A DNA stretch of 64,000 bases from AP-15 sp963702685 (GCA_963702685.1 CAVPDQ010000004.1:124001-188000), one strand, 5' to 3'. Shown: positions 8,649-17,113, counted from the first letter of the stretch. Notes: generated by a model not told the origin, from the sequence alone. Program-made: numbers and translations.

Positions 8649-9756
8649 AGTTGCTGGAGTTTTGCAGCGCGTAGAGCTTCGCGAGCGCTAACGTTATGTC
8701 TAAGGCATATCCGGCTCCGGCCATATACACCCCAACCGCATAGTTCGCTGCCGGCGTATAGGCTTGGTAGAATTTCTGATTAACGACATCCCTTTGAAAG
8801 TCATACGTGCCCTCTTGGCCGATGGCAGCGCGCACATAGTCGTATTGCTTCCAAGGGGGAAACTCTGCGATGGCTTGGCCGGCGCGATAGATTTTTCGGT
8901 AATCAGCGTGTGGCGGCGCGATCAGCAAATTCGGTGGGTCGCCACCGCGGATCGGTGTCCCGTCCGGCGGGGTGACCACTTTGGCGTCCGCAGGCGGCTC
9001 TCTTATGACTTTGTACCCAACGAACACGATCCCGCCAGCAACGGACGCTCCGCCGGCCGGCGGGGCCGCTGAGGTTCCGAAACCTGGACCTTCGCCGTCG
9101 ATTGTTCCAGTCGCGTTCGATGGTTCGCCCGCCGGCCTTGTCGCGGTAGATGGCCGAGCCACTGGCAAACCGTAGCCTGTCTCGCCACTCGCAAAGCCGT
9201 CACTGGTCCATTGGCCGCCGTTAGGATTGCCGGCGGGAACACGCGGCTGGGTTGGGTTGTAGCCGGCCTTTGTAACGTCGAGCAGAACAGGGTCGAGGCC
9301 GCAAGCTTTGATCAGCTCGCATGGTGAGAGACCATCATCGAGCAGCCGCTCGGCGGCAGAAAGGCCGGTTGAGACTCGTTCCGGCTGGTCGAGCGGCGGC
9401 AGCCCGGTGCGTGCGAGCGCGATCGCGGCAAGCACCGCCTCGCCGTCGCTACAATAATTGGAGGCGCGGCGGATTGCTCCAGGACCCCAGAGCCGATCGC
9501 CTCCCCGTAGACAACCGCGAGCAGCGCAAGGATGCGCTCCTCCTGGCCGTCGAGGACGAAGCTCCGGCTTGCCGGCTCGGCCGGTCCTCATTTTTGCCAG
9601 CACGGTCCGGCCGAGGACGAGGCCATCGCTCGTCATGGTCAATGCCGGTTGGAGCGATTGCGCGTAGAGCACGCCGGCGCGAGTTCGCAAGGGCAGCATC
9701 GACCTCGGGCATGGGCGCTCCACAGGCGGGGAGATCAGCCGCTCTGATACACGCAA
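8578..9756 (-). CDS. polymorphic-toxin-like protein with type-44-like C-terminal domain
   Basis: A 392-residue reading frame whose middle carries the PRVPAGNPNGGQWTS motif (about residues 172-186). I know this motif from alphaproteobacterial polymorphic toxins, as a junction before variable toxin domains. After a low-complexity Pro/Gly/Thr linker, residues 275-390 (YDYVRAAIGQEGTYDFQRD, AANYAVGVYMAGAGYALDI, YGAQDQLGWIKRGWRDG) resemble the polymorphic toxin type 44 domain, a predicted nuclease; I hold that assignment at moderate confidence. Residues about 58-92 are out of frame. Between about 9575 and 9475 another frame reads SFVLDGQEERILALLAVVYG EAIGSGVLE, so two compensating indels are present. 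The true start is uncertain. Small partner genes follow downstream. Confidence 0.55.
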   Translation of the reverse strand: MRVSERLISPPVERPCPRSMLPLRTRAGVLYAQSLQPALTMTSDGLVLGRTVLAKMRTGRAGKPELRPRRPGGAHPCAARGCLRGGDRLWGPGAIRRASNYCSDGEAVLAAIALARTGLPPLDQPERVSTGLSAAERLLDDGLSPCELIKACGLDPVLLDVTKAGYNPTQPRVPAGNPNGGQWTSDGFASGETGYGLPVARPSTATRPAGEPSNATGTIDGEGPGFGTSAAPPAGGASVAGGIVFVGYKVIREPPADAKVVTPPDGTPIRGGDPPNLLIAPPHADYRKIYRAGQAIAEFPPWKQYDYVRAAIGQEGTYDFQRDVVNQKFYQAYTPAANYAVGVYMAGAGYALDITLALAKLYALQNSSNYGAQDQLGWIKRGWRDGKSGRWR

Positions 9757-9812
9757 ACCGACCAGAAGTCAAGAACGAAATAGCAACATCATAGCCGCGC
9801 CTCAGACCGAGG

Positions 9813-10116
9813 GTCAGGCGGCGCGGCGGCGGCTTTTGACGCGGGTCTTGTCGCCTTCCTCGTCGAAGAGCTCGGCCAGCTTTTCGAGCATGACGCCGCC
9901 CAATTGCTCGGCATCGACGATGGTGACGGCGCGGCGGTAGTAGCGGGTCACGTCGTGGCCGATGCCGATCGCGGTCAGCTCGACCTCGCCGAGCCGCTCG
10001 ATCTCGTGGATCACCTCGCGCAGGTGCTTTTCGAGGTAGTTGCCGGGGTTGACCGAGAGCGTCGAATCATCAACGGGCGCGCCGTCGGAGATGACCATCA
10101 GGATGCGCCGCTCCTC
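9813..10116 (-). repeat. direct repeat copy A: duplicated cobT 3' end (distal)
   Basis: About 304 bp matching 10998-11302 with roughly five differences (98 percent by eye): gc/at near 9858, c/a near 10010, one extra C in the other copy after atcatcaa, and one g/c near 10108. Weaker similarity continues about 85 bp further down, to around 9715 (shared agccgct, aaaccg and gaac-aaatagcaac blocks). The pair is in direct orientation, 1.19 kb apart, and brackets hicBA. Confidence 0.9.
9814..10098 (-). pseudogene. orphan copy of the CobT C-terminus (94 codons)
   Basis: The frame encodes MVISDGAPVDDSTLSVNPGN through VTIVDAEQLGGVMLEKLAEL to the RVKSRRRAA end, i.e. the last part of the CobT von Willebrand A-like domain including the DGAP loop. 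It lacks everything upstream, so it cannot work as a chelatase subunit alone. In-frame codons upstream of the ATG still read RLRERREERRIL, close to RLRARTEERRIL of real CobT, so the duplication boundary is near 10130. Unlike the copy attached to the main cobT gene, this one is in frame to its natural stop. Confidence 0.75.
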
Positions 10117-10224
10117 CCGGCGCTCCCTGAGCCGGAAGGGATCACCGTTAAAGCCGTGATCGCCTCGCCCTACCCGTGATCGGGAAGGGCCGATTGCGGG
10201 CAGGGAGTGACTGTTGGCGGCGGC

Positions 10225-10410
10225 TCAGAATGCCTTGCGCAGCCCCGCCTGGGTCAGAATCGCATTTGCCAACGGGCGGTTCTTGATGTTGACCGGCACA
10301 GGGAACGTGCGGGAGGTGATTGGGCTCCACCAGATTTCGTGACTGCCCTTGCCCTGGCGTTCGAGGCGACAGCCCGCGGCTCGCAACAAACCCGTCAGGC
10401 GGCGATACAC
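10225..10410 (-). CDS. hicA: HicA-family mRNA interferase toxin
   Basis: A 61-residue HicA toxin, a double-stranded-RNA-binding-fold ribonuclease that cuts mRNA when its antitoxin is lost. The family pattern is clear: LLRAAGCRLERQGKGSHEIW, with the catalytic His in GKGSH, then the Pro-rich strand and the AILTQAGL C-terminal helix. The start is GTG at 10410, 16 bp inside the end of hicB, so the antitoxin is translated first and the toxin is coupled to it. It lies inside the segment bracketed by the two cobT 3'-end repeats. Confidence 0.85.
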   Translation of the reverse strand: MYRRLTGLLRAAGCRLERQGKGSHEIWWSPITSRTFPVPVNIKNRPLANAILTQAGLRKAF

Positions 10411-10631
10411 GCCGTGCCTTGCCGCTCGGCGACCACGGAGATCACCACCGTTTCTCCCGGAGGTTCAACCCGATTGGCGTGCAGCAGCTCGGGACCGACC
10501 TCGAGCACGGTCTCGACGAGCTCATCGAACGTGTCGCCTTGGCAGGTGAGACCCGGGATGTCTTCGCCATCCGTCCACCAGGTCCGCGACGCTTCATCCC
10601 AACGGGCGCGCACGGTATAGGTTTTCGCCAT
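10395..10631 (-). CDS. hicB: HicB-like (DUF1902) antitoxin
   Basis: A 78-residue HicB-type antitoxin with the partial RNase H-like fold: MAKTYTVRARWDEASRTWWT, then EDIPGLTCQGDTFDELVETV and ISVVAERQ. In this family the protein binds and masks HicA; a DNA-binding C-terminus is not obvious here. The ATG at 10631 has AGGAGG nine bases upstream. The gene is the first of a two-gene operon with hicA overlapping by 16 bp. The upstream 370 bp to the cobT tail hold a terminator-like hairpin and no other credible gene, so the pair has its own promoter region there. Confidence 0.82.
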   Translation of the reverse strand: MAKTYTVRARWDEASRTWWTDGEDIPGLTCQGDTFDELVETVLEVGPELLHANRVEPPGETVVISVVAERQGTACIAA

Positions 10632-10700
10632 CAGGCTGCGCCTCCTGCGCGTTCCTTCTCTGTCAAGATAGATGTCGCACGGGACGAGTTACAGAGTCGG

Positions 10701-10736
10701 GCGTGAAAAAGTCGGGATCAAGAGACCCGACTTCTT
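10701..10736 (-). terminator. rho-independent terminator between cobT and hicB (minus strand)
   Basis: Perfect 8-bp stem aagtcggg / cccgactt (10709-10716 and 10726-10733) with a 9-nt loop. Reading on the minus strand, the right arm runs into TTTTTCAC. It would stop cobT transcription before hicB. The rest of the 10632-10998 gap holds only the degenerate repeat-B extension; I see no gene. Confidence 0.65.
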
Positions 10737-10997
10737 ATCATCCGATTTGTGCTCGTCCGCTCGCGCCGATCAAGCCCGCCGCCGGTCAACGCTTCAGCAC
10801 TACGGCCGAGCGATCGCAGACCCGCTGGAGGGAATCGCCATTCGAAAAGGTGATCGTCCCGACTGCCGGCGCACGGGTCGCGTGCGACATCAACGCCGGA
10901 CCATGGCGGCTCCAAGGCGGGAAGTCAGCCGCTTTTATACCCCCAAACCGGCCCAAAGTCGAGAACTAAATAGCAACTACCCTGCACGGCCGCCGCG

Positions 10998-11302
10998 GTC
11001 AGGCGGCGCGGCGGCGGCTTTTGACGCGGGTCTTGTCGCCTTCCTCGTCGAAGAGCTCGGCCAATTTTTCGAGCATGACGCCGCCCAATTGCTCGGCATC
11101 GACGATGGTGACGGCGCGGCGGTAGTAGCGGGTCACGTCGTGGCCGATGCCGATCGCGGTCAGCTCGACCTCGCCGAGCCGCTCGATATCGTGGATCACC
11201 TCGCGCAGGTGCTTTTCGAGGTAGTTGCCGGGGTTGACCGAGAGCGTCGAATCATCAACCGGGCGCGCCGTCGGAGATGACCATCAGGATGCGGCGCTCC
11301 TC
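10998..11302 (-). repeat. direct repeat copy B: cobT 3' end (proximal, attached to cobT)
   Basis: The partner of 9813-10116 and physically the natural 3' end of cobT. It carries one extra C (atcatcaaccggg against atcatcaacggg in copy A), and this single base creates the premature stop of CobT. Diverged similarity to copy A's downstream flank continues to about 10905. Confidence 0.9.
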
Positions 11303-12844
11303 GGTGCGCGCGCGCAGCCGGTTGTGCGCCCAGGCGAGCGCCTCGCCGTCGATGTTCTCCTTCAAGATGCCCTCGCGCAGCATCAGCCCCAGATTGCGCC
11401 GGGCGCGGCGCCAGGGCGCGTCGGCCGGCTTGTAGACGATGTGTCTGAGATCGTTGAGGCGGCCAGGGTTGGCGGGCTTGCCCGCGGCGATCCAGCGCTC
11501 GCGCGACTGCCCGCCTTTCCAGGCTCGCGTGGTAAAGCCGAGGATCTCGACCTTGACCGAGCAGCGCTCCAAGGTGCGCGCCAGGATGTCCGCGCTCATC
11601 GCCGCGACGGTGATCGGCCGGCCGCGCATCGATCCCGAATTGTCGATGAGGAGCGTGACGACGGTGTCGCGGAAATCCATCTCGCGCTCGCGCTTGTAGG
11701 CGAGCGGCAGGATCGGGTTGGCGACGACGCGCGACAGCCGGGCGGCGTCCAAGAGCCCCTCGTCGAGGTCGAATTCCCAGGCGCGGGTCTGCTTGGCCAG
11801 GAGCTTTCGCTGCAGGCGGTTGGCGAGGCGGGCGATCACGCTCTGCAAATGGGCGAGCTGCTGGTCGAGCAATTGGCGCAGCCGCGCCAATTCGTCGGCG
11901 TCGCACAATTCGTCGGCCTCGATGACCTCGTCCGAGGTGGTGCTGAAAGCGCGATAGACCGCGGTGTCGTCGCCGCGCGCCCGCGGCATCTGGCCGGGGC
12001 GGCCGGGCCGGCCGGGATCGTCGTCGCTGGCGCCCGGCATCATCTCGCCGTCGCCCGCATCGGCCGCGTCCTGCGCGTCGTCGGCGGCGCCGTCGGCCGG
12101 CGAGCCGTCGGGCGAGGGCTGGGCGCCCGATGTCGCACCCTCGCCTTCGCTTTCGTTCTCGCCTTCGGATTCCTCGCCTGATTGCTCCTCGTCGCTCTCG
12201 CTCTCCTCGGCATCGCCCAGATCGAGATCGAGGTCCTGCAGCATGCGCCGGGTGGCGCGCGCATAGAGGTCCTGGTCGAGGATGGTGCGGTCGAGCTCGC
12301 CGAGGTCCTTGGCGATCTTGCCTTCGAGCCAGGGACGCCACAGATCGACGACGCGCCGGGCCGAGGGCGGCGGCCGCTCCCTGGTCAGCGCCTCGCGGGC
12401 CAAGAGCCGCACCGCCTCGGCCATCGTGCTCTCGGTGCGCTCGGTGATCCGCTCGAACCCCTGCCGGCGGTATTGCTCGTCGAGCATCGCCCCGAGGTTG
12501 GCGGCGACCCCGGTCATCCGCCGCGCGCCCAAGGCCTCGACCCGCGCCTGCTCGACCGCCTCGAAGACGGCCCGCGCCAAGGGCGACCCCGGCAGCCGGC
12601 GGCTGTGCACCGCGTCGTCGTGATAGCGCAGCCTGAGCGCCAGGCTGTCGGCGGCGCCGCGCAGTTGCGCGGCCTCCTCGGCCGGCAGGTCGCGCGGCGG
12701 GTTCGGCAGCCGCACCCGGGTGCCGCTCGCCCCGGCGCCCTCGGGGCCGAAGCCGACGGTCAGGTCGTCGCGCTCGGCGATCGCCCGCAACGTCGCCGCG
12801 GTCGCCCGCTTGAAGATTTCGGTCGGAGAAAATTCCTGGGCCAT
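11255..12844 (-). CDS. cobT: cobaltochelatase subunit CobT, truncated by a frameshift
   Basis: CobT of the aerobic, ATP-dependent cobaltochelatase (CobN-CobS-CobT), which inserts Co2+ into hydrogenobyrinic acid a,c-diamide in the cytoplasm. Residues 1-200 are the helical N-terminus. Residues 205-270 form the very acidic linker (ESESDEEQSGEESEGENESE). The C-terminal half is the von Willebrand A-like domain with the MIDAS-type DNSGSM motif (LLIDNSGSMRGRP). The open frame stops at VISDGAPG after 529 residues. Without one extra base at 11259-11260 it would continue VDDSTLSVNP to a stop at 10999, about 614 residues and family-normal. So the VWA domain loses its last 85 or so residues as sequenced. 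cobS lies upstream on the same strand; cobN is not in the window. Confidence 0.88.
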   Translation of the reverse strand: MAQEFSPTEIFKRATAATLRAIAERDDLTVGFGPEGAGASGTRVRLPNPPRDLPAEEAAQLRGAADSLALRLRYHDDAVHSRRLPGSPLARAVFEAVEQARVEALGARRMTGVAANLGAMLDEQYRRQGFERITERTESTMAEAVRLLAREALTRERPPPSARRVVDLWRPWLEGKIAKDLGELDRTILDQDLYARATRRMLQDLDLDLGDAEESESDEEQSGEESEGENESEGEGATSGAQPSPDGSPADGAADDAQDAADAGDGEMMPGASDDDPGRPGRPGQMPRARGDDTAVYRAFSTTSDEVIEADELCDADELARLRQLLDQQLAHLQSVIARLANRLQRKLLAKQTRAWEFDLDEGLLDAARLSRVVANPILPLAYKREREMDFRDTVVTLLIDNSGSMRGRPITVAAMSADILARTLERCSVKVEILGFTTRAWKGGQSRERWIAAGKPANPGRLNDLRHIVYKPADAPWRRARRNLGLMLREGILKENIDGEALAWAHNRLRARTEERRILMVISDGAPG

Positions 12845-12876
12845 ATCAATCAGCGACCAGTCCGTTTCTCCCCTTG

Positions 12877-12965
12877 CCCGGACTTGATCCGGGCATCCAC
12901 GTCTTGGGACCGAACACAGTCGGCTTGGACCAAGACGGGGATGGCCGGGTCAAGCCCGGCCACGG
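12877..12965. repeat. palindromic intergenic element between cobS and cobT
   Basis: Nested inverted repeats: cccggacttgatccggg, ggcatccacgtcttgg pairing with ccaagacggggatggcc, and ccgggtcaagcccgg. It is the typical alphaproteobacterial palindromic element, able to form a long hairpin in RNA, and may attenuate or stabilise the cobS-cobT transcript. Confidence 0.7.
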
Positions 12966-13009
12966 GGAATGTGTGTAGAAATTGTGGACGATCAGGATAA
13001 CCCCGCCGC

Positions 13010-14014
13010 CTACATCAACGTTGCGTTGACGCCGGTTTCGGCCAGCTCGGTGCCGAAGCAGCGCTGGTAGTATTCGGCGACGGTCGGCCGCTCCATCTCG
13101 TCGCATTTGTTGAGGAAGGTCAGCCGGAAGCCGAACGACAGATCGCCGAAGATCGCCGCGTTCTCGGCCCAGGTCATGACCGTGCGCGGCGACATCACGG
13201 TCGAGATGTCGCCGTTGATAAAGCCGGCGCGGGTCAAATCGGCGAGCGCCACCATGGCGCTGATCGTGCGCCTTCCGTCCTCGTTGTCGTAGGTAGGCAC
13301 CTTGGCCAGCACGATCTCGCATTCGGCGTCGTGCGGCAGATAGTTCAAGGTGGCGACGATGTTCCAGCGGTCCATCTGGCCCTGGTTGATCTGCTGCGTG
13401 CCGTGGTAGAGCCCGGTGGTGTCGCCGAGCCCGACCGTGTTGGCGGTCGAGAACAGGCGAAACCCCGAATGCGGCCGAATGACGCGGTTCTGGTCCAAGA
13501 GGGTCAATTTGCCCTCGACCTCGAGCACGCGCTGGATCACGAACATGACGTCGGGGCGCCCGGCGTCGTATTCGTCGAAGCACAGCCCGACCGGGTGCTG
13601 CAAGGCCCAGGGGAGGAGGCCCTCGCGGAACTCGGTCACCTGCTTGTTGTCGCGCAATACGATCGCGTCCTTGCCGACGAGGTCGATGCGGCTGATGTGG
13701 CTGTCGAGGTTGACCCGGATCAAGGGCCAGTTGAGGCGGGCCGCGACCTGCTCGACATGGGTCGATTTGCCGGTGCCGTGATAGCCTTGGATCATGACCC
13801 GGCGGTTGAAGGCGAAGCCGGCCAGGATCGCCAGCGTGGTGTCGCGGTCGAAGCGGTAGGCATCGTCGAAATCGGGGACGTGCTCGCTCGCCTGGCTGAA
13901 CGCCGGCACCTGCATGTCGCTGTCGATGCCGAAGGTCTGGCGCACCGAGATCGTGATGTCGGGCTTGTCCAGCGGAAAGGCGTCGGCAGGCGCCGTGGGC
14001 TCTACGGAGGGCAT
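13010..14014 (-). CDS. cobS: cobaltochelatase subunit CobS (AAA+ ATPase)
   Basis: A 334-residue AAA+ ATPase that forms a ring with CobT and drives cobalt insertion by CobN in late aerobic B12 synthesis. Walker A is GYHGTGKST (about residue 97) and Walker B is VGLCFDEYDAG. Sensor-like FRLFSTANTVGLGD and the arginine-finger region around QMDRWNIV are present. The protein begins MPSVEPTAPADAFPLDKPDI and ends at the usual length for alphaproteobacterial CobS. It is first in a cobS-cobT pair separated by 165 bp of palindromic sequence. Confidence 0.93.
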   Translation of the reverse strand: MPSVEPTAPADAFPLDKPDITISVRQTFGIDSDMQVPAFSQASEHVPDFDDAYRFDRDTTLAILAGFAFNRRVMIQGYHGTGKSTHVEQVAARLNWPLIRVNLDSHISRIDLVGKDAIVLRDNKQVTEFREGLLPWALQHPVGLCFDEYDAGRPDVMFVIQRVLEVEGKLTLLDQNRVIRPHSGFRLFSTANTVGLGDTTGLYHGTQQINQGQMDRWNIVATLNYLPHDAECEIVLAKVPTYDNEDGRRTISAMVALADLTRAGFINGDISTVMSPRTVMTWAENAAIFGDLSFGFRLTFLNKCDEMERPTVAEYYQRCFGTELAETGVNATLM

Positions 14015-14072
14015 TATTGGTTTGTTCCTGGTGGTGAAGCGGGAAGGAATTTGATCGGCGGCGGGCGATTGT

Positions 14073-14648
14073 TCAACTGAAATAGCCAGCCTTCAGGGTG
14101 GCATAGGCCTGGTTGATGATCTTGAGCTTCTCCTCGGCCGCCTTGTCGCCGCCATGGGCGTCGGGATGGTGCAATTTGACGAGCGCCTTGTAGCGCGCCT
14201 TGAGCCTGACCGGGGTGAAGGGCGGCTCGATCTCGAACACGTCGAGCGCCTGCTCGCGCGCCGAGAGGGCACGCCGCGTCGCCTCATGGATGCGCCGGTT
14301 GTGGCGGGCCTCGCCGCCGGCCCCGTTCGGGTAGACGCCGAGCGGGTCGCGCATGCGCGCGGCATAGCTCGGCCCGTGCCGGTCGCCGAGCCGCCAGCTC
14401 GGCCGCTGCCACACCGTGTCGCTCCTGATTTCGGCCTCGATCTCGCGATCGCTCATCCCGGCGTAATAGTTCCAGGCGGCGTTGTAGGCGCGCACGTGAT
14501 CGAGACAGAACCAGTAGTAATCACGCAGTCCGAGCCGCGATTTCGGCGCGCGGAAATCGCCGCCGGCCGCGCAGTCCGGGTGGTCGCACCCGCGCACCGG
14601 GGCCTCGGCCGCCGCTTCGAACACGGGATCCAGCAAAAGACGCCGCAT
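14073..14648 (-). CDS. C-terminal J-domain protein (DnaJ-like)
   Basis: A 191-residue protein with a J domain at its C-terminus rather than its N-terminus. Residues about 130-190 hold YKALVKLHHPDAHGGDKAAE with the diagnostic HPD tripeptide that stimulates Hsp70 ATPase. The N-terminal part contains YYWFCLDHVRAYNAAWNYY and a DREIEAEIRSDT helix. I chose the ATG at 14648 (MRRLLLDPVFEAA); the frame stays open 54 codons further, but that extension is Arg/Pro-rich and atypical. This architecture is common upstream of cobS in alphaproteobacteria, so the three genes probably form a conserved group. A chaperone role for the chelatase AAA+ ring is speculation. Confidence 0.82.
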   Translation of the reverse strand: MRRLLLDPVFEAAAEAPVRGCDHPDCAAGGDFRAPKSRLGLRDYYWFCLDHVRAYNAAWNYYAGMSDREIEAEIRSDTVWQRPSWRLGDRHGPSYAARMRDPLGVYPNGAGGEARHNRRIHEATRRALSAREQALDVFEIEPPFTPVRLKARYKALVKLHHPDAHGGDKAAEEKLKIINQAYATLKAGYFS

Positions 14649-14863
14649 GAGACTCAGTATGGGTGGCGCGCTGCGCGCTGGCAAGAATGTGGCCCAGGGC
14701 CGGCCGCCCGCGAGCGCAGCACAGGGTTGCATCCGACGGCGAGCCCCGCCGCGGGTGCGGCATCGACGGTCTTGCCAGCGGCGCAACGGCGAACTAGGTT
14801 CGCGGCGCATCTGGGATCAGGGGCGCGAGCACGCAAAAGCGCCCGATGGGAGAGGGAGACGTC

Positions 14864-16201
14864 ATGGATTCGCACATTGTCGCCAAGCCGACCCGCCGCA
14901 GCATCGTTCGCGCCGGCGGGGCGCTTTTTGCCGCCGCGCAGCTGCCGCGGCTCGCCCGCGCCGCCGAAAGCCAGCCGCCGATCGGCACCTGGCCCGCGGG
15001 CTCGTCCGGCCCCGCGGTGACCATCGGCATCACCGTGCCGCGCACCGGCACCTACGCCGCTTCCGGCGAGGACGAATTGAAGGGGATGCAGCTCGCGGTC
15101 GAGCACCTGAACAGCGGTGATCCGGTCATCAAGATGATCTCGCCGCACACCACAAAGGGCGTGCTCGGCAAGGAGGTCAAGTACGTTGTCGCCGATTCCG
15201 AAGCGAAGCCCAACACCGCCGTGCAGGCGCAGTCGCGCTTTATCAACGACAACAAGATCATCCTGATGACCGGCTCGACCTCGAGCGCCGTCGCGGTCGC
15301 ATTGAACAAATTGGCGCAGCGCGAAAAGGTGCTCTATGTCGTCGCCATCTCCGGCTCCAACGACACCACCGGCAAGGATTGCGTGCGCTACAGCTTCCGC
15401 CAGGATTTCTACGGGCAGACCGCTGCGGCCGCGATCGGTCCGGTGCTGCTGAAGACATACGGCAAGAACCGCAAATGCGCGTTTATGACGCCGGACTATA
15501 CTTACGGTCACACGGTAACGAAATCGGTCAGCGACTATCTGATCAAGAACGGCGGCTGGAACATGGTGACCAACCAAGTCTCGCCGCTCGGCTCTCCCGA
15601 CTACAGCTCCTATCTGCTCAATATCTCCAATTCCGGCGCCGAATTTTTGCTCAACGTCAATTGGGGCCACGACGCGGTCTTGTCAACCCAGCAGGCGGAG
15701 CAGTTTGGCATCTTGAAAAAAATGCAGCTGGTGATCCCCTACCAGACCCCGTTTCTGGCCAAGGAGGTCGGCGCCAACATCACCCAGGGCGTGCTCGCCG
15801 CCACCGATTTCTGGTGGACGCTCGAAGACAAATACCCGGTGGCGAAGGCGTTCGTCGCGGCCTTCGACAAGAAATACGGCTACCGGCCGGAGTGGGGCGC
15901 CGACAACTCCTACATGCAATTTGCGATGTGGGCCGATGCCTGCGAGCGCGCCGGCACGTTCTATCCGCCCGACGTGATCAAAGCCTACGAAGCCGGCCAG
16001 CACATCAACTCGACGGTCGGCGACGTCTATTTCCGCGCCGCCGACCACCAGCTGGTGCGGCCGGTCATCATCGTGAAGGGCAAGAAGCCCGACCAGATGA
16101 AGAACAAGGAGGATTACTGGGAGGTATTGGACGTGGTGCCCGGCGCTGGCCTGATGCAGGCGCCCGATGCGTTCGGCTGCCACCTCGGCGCCTACACCTG
16201 A
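14864..16201 (+). CDS. branched-chain-type ABC transporter substrate-binding protein
   Basis: A 445-residue periplasmic solute-binding protein of the LivJ/amide-urea type (Peripla_BP_6). The N-terminus has a Tat-like signal (TRRSIVRAGGALFAAAQLPR) and an Ala-rich cleavage region. The mature protein reads ITVPRTGTYAASGEDELKGM and VLYVVAISGSNDTT, two lobe segments typical of the family. GAGAGGGAG upstream of the ATG at 14864 favours this start over the one 18 bp upstream. It leads a five-component importer with the livH, livM/livG and livF genes that follow. The ligand could be an amino acid, amide, urea or aromatic acid; sequence alone does not decide. Confidence 0.88.
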   Translation: MDSHIVAKPTRRSIVRAGGALFAAAQLPRLARAAESQPPIGTWPAGSSGPAVTIGITVPRTGTYAASGEDELKGMQLAVEHLNSGDPVIKMISPHTTKGVLGKEVKYVVADSEAKPNTAVQAQSRFINDNKIILMTGSTSSAVAVALNKLAQREKVLYVVAISGSNDTTGKDCVRYSFRQDFYGQTAAAAIGPVLLKTYGKNRKCAFMTPDYTYGHTVTKSVSDYLIKNGGWNMVTNQVSPLGSPDYSSYLLNISNSGAEFLLNVNWGHDAVLSTQQAEQFGILKKMQLVIPYQTPFLAKEVGANITQGVLAATDFWWTLEDKYPVAKAFVAAFDKKYGYRPEWGADNSYMQFAMWADACERAGTFYPPDVIKAYEAGQHINSTVGDVYFRAADHQLVRPVIIVKGKKPDQMKNKEDYWEVLDVVPGAGLMQAPDAFGCHLGAYT

Positions 16202-16237
16202 ACCCCGCGACGCGGGCGCGGCCGACGCGCCACGCGC

Positions 16238-17113
16238 ATGGTCACCTGGCCTAATTTCGTCTCGCAGCTGTTCAACGGGCTGGCTGCGGGGGCGCTTCTG
16301 GCGCTGATCAGCTCGGGGCTGACGATCATCTACGGCACCCTCGGGGTGTTGAACCTCGCCCATGGCGCGATGTTCATGCTCGGCGGCTATGCCGGCTATG
16401 TCGCGTTTGAGGCGACCGGATCGTTTGCCGTCGCGGTCGCCGCCGGCGCCTTGTTTCTGGTCGTGGTCGGCATCGTCATCGAGCTGGTGGTGATCCGTCA
16501 CTTCTACGGCCGCCCGCCGGAAGATCAAATCCTGGTGACCTTCGGCATCGGCATCGTCATCGTCGAGCTGGTCCGGCTCGGCTTCGGCAGCCTGTCGAAG
16601 AGCGTGGCGCCGCCGGCCTGGGCCGCCGGCGTGACGCCGATGGGCTTCCTGATCTACCCGACCTACCGCATCGCCGTCTTGGTGATCGCCGCGGCGGCGC
16701 TCGCGGTGCTGTACGTCGTCCTCTATCGCACCCGGCTCGGCATGATCGTGCGTGCCGGGATCGAGGATTCCGGCATGGTCGGCATGCTCGGCATCAACGT
16801 CTACCGCGTCTTCATGCTGGTCTTCGGCATCGGCGCGATGGCCGCCGGGTTTGCCGGGATCGTCAACGCGCCGGTGGTGTCGCTGACCCCGGACATGGGC
16901 GAGTCGATCCTGGTGCAGACCTTTGTCGTCGTCGTCATCGGCGGCGTCGGCTCGTTTCCGGGGGCGATCCTCGGCGGGCTGATCGCCGGCGAGATCCTGA
17001 GCCTGACCTCGATGGTCGACCCGGCCTATTCCGGGGTCATGCTGTTCGCCGTCATGACCCTGGTGCTGCTGCTGCGGCCGCAAGGCTTGCTCGGCAGCCA
17101 GAGCCGCGACTGA
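16238..17113 (+). CDS. livH: branched-chain amino acid-type ABC permease LivH
   Basis: A 291-residue inner-membrane permease with about eight hydrophobic segments. Typical LivH motifs are GLAAGALLALISSGLTIIYG at the N-terminus, LNLAHGAMFMLGGYAGYV and, near the C-terminus, VVIGGVGSFPGAILGGLIAG. Its last bases overlap the first of livM (TGATG), so the permeases are translationally coupled. It forms the membrane channel together with LivM. Confidence 0.92.
   Translation: MVTWPNFVSQLFNGLAAGALLALISSGLTIIYGTLGVLNLAHGAMFMLGGYAGYVAFEATGSFAVAVAAGALFLVVVGIVIELVVIRHFYGRPPEDQILVTFGIGIVIVELVRLGFGSLSKSVAPPAWAAGVTPMGFLIYPTYRIAVLVIAAAALAVLYVVLYRTRLGMIVRAGIEDSGMVGMLGINVYRVFMLVFGIGAMAAGFAGIVNAPVVSLTPDMGESILVQTFVVVVIGGVGSFPGAILGGLIAGEILSLTSMVDPAYSGVMLFAVMTLVLLLRPQGLLGSQSRD

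Noticed and set aside
10672..10998. Possible extra gene between hicB and the cobT tail
   Set aside because: Frames here are short and contain the terminator hairpin and a degenerate copy of the flank of the other repeat. No protein-like sequence.
9814..11302. Duplicated cobT end considered as attachment sites of a prophage or integrative element
   Set aside because: No integrase, no tRNA gene and only a two-gene cassette between the repeats. Kept as a finding about duplication rather than called a mobile element.
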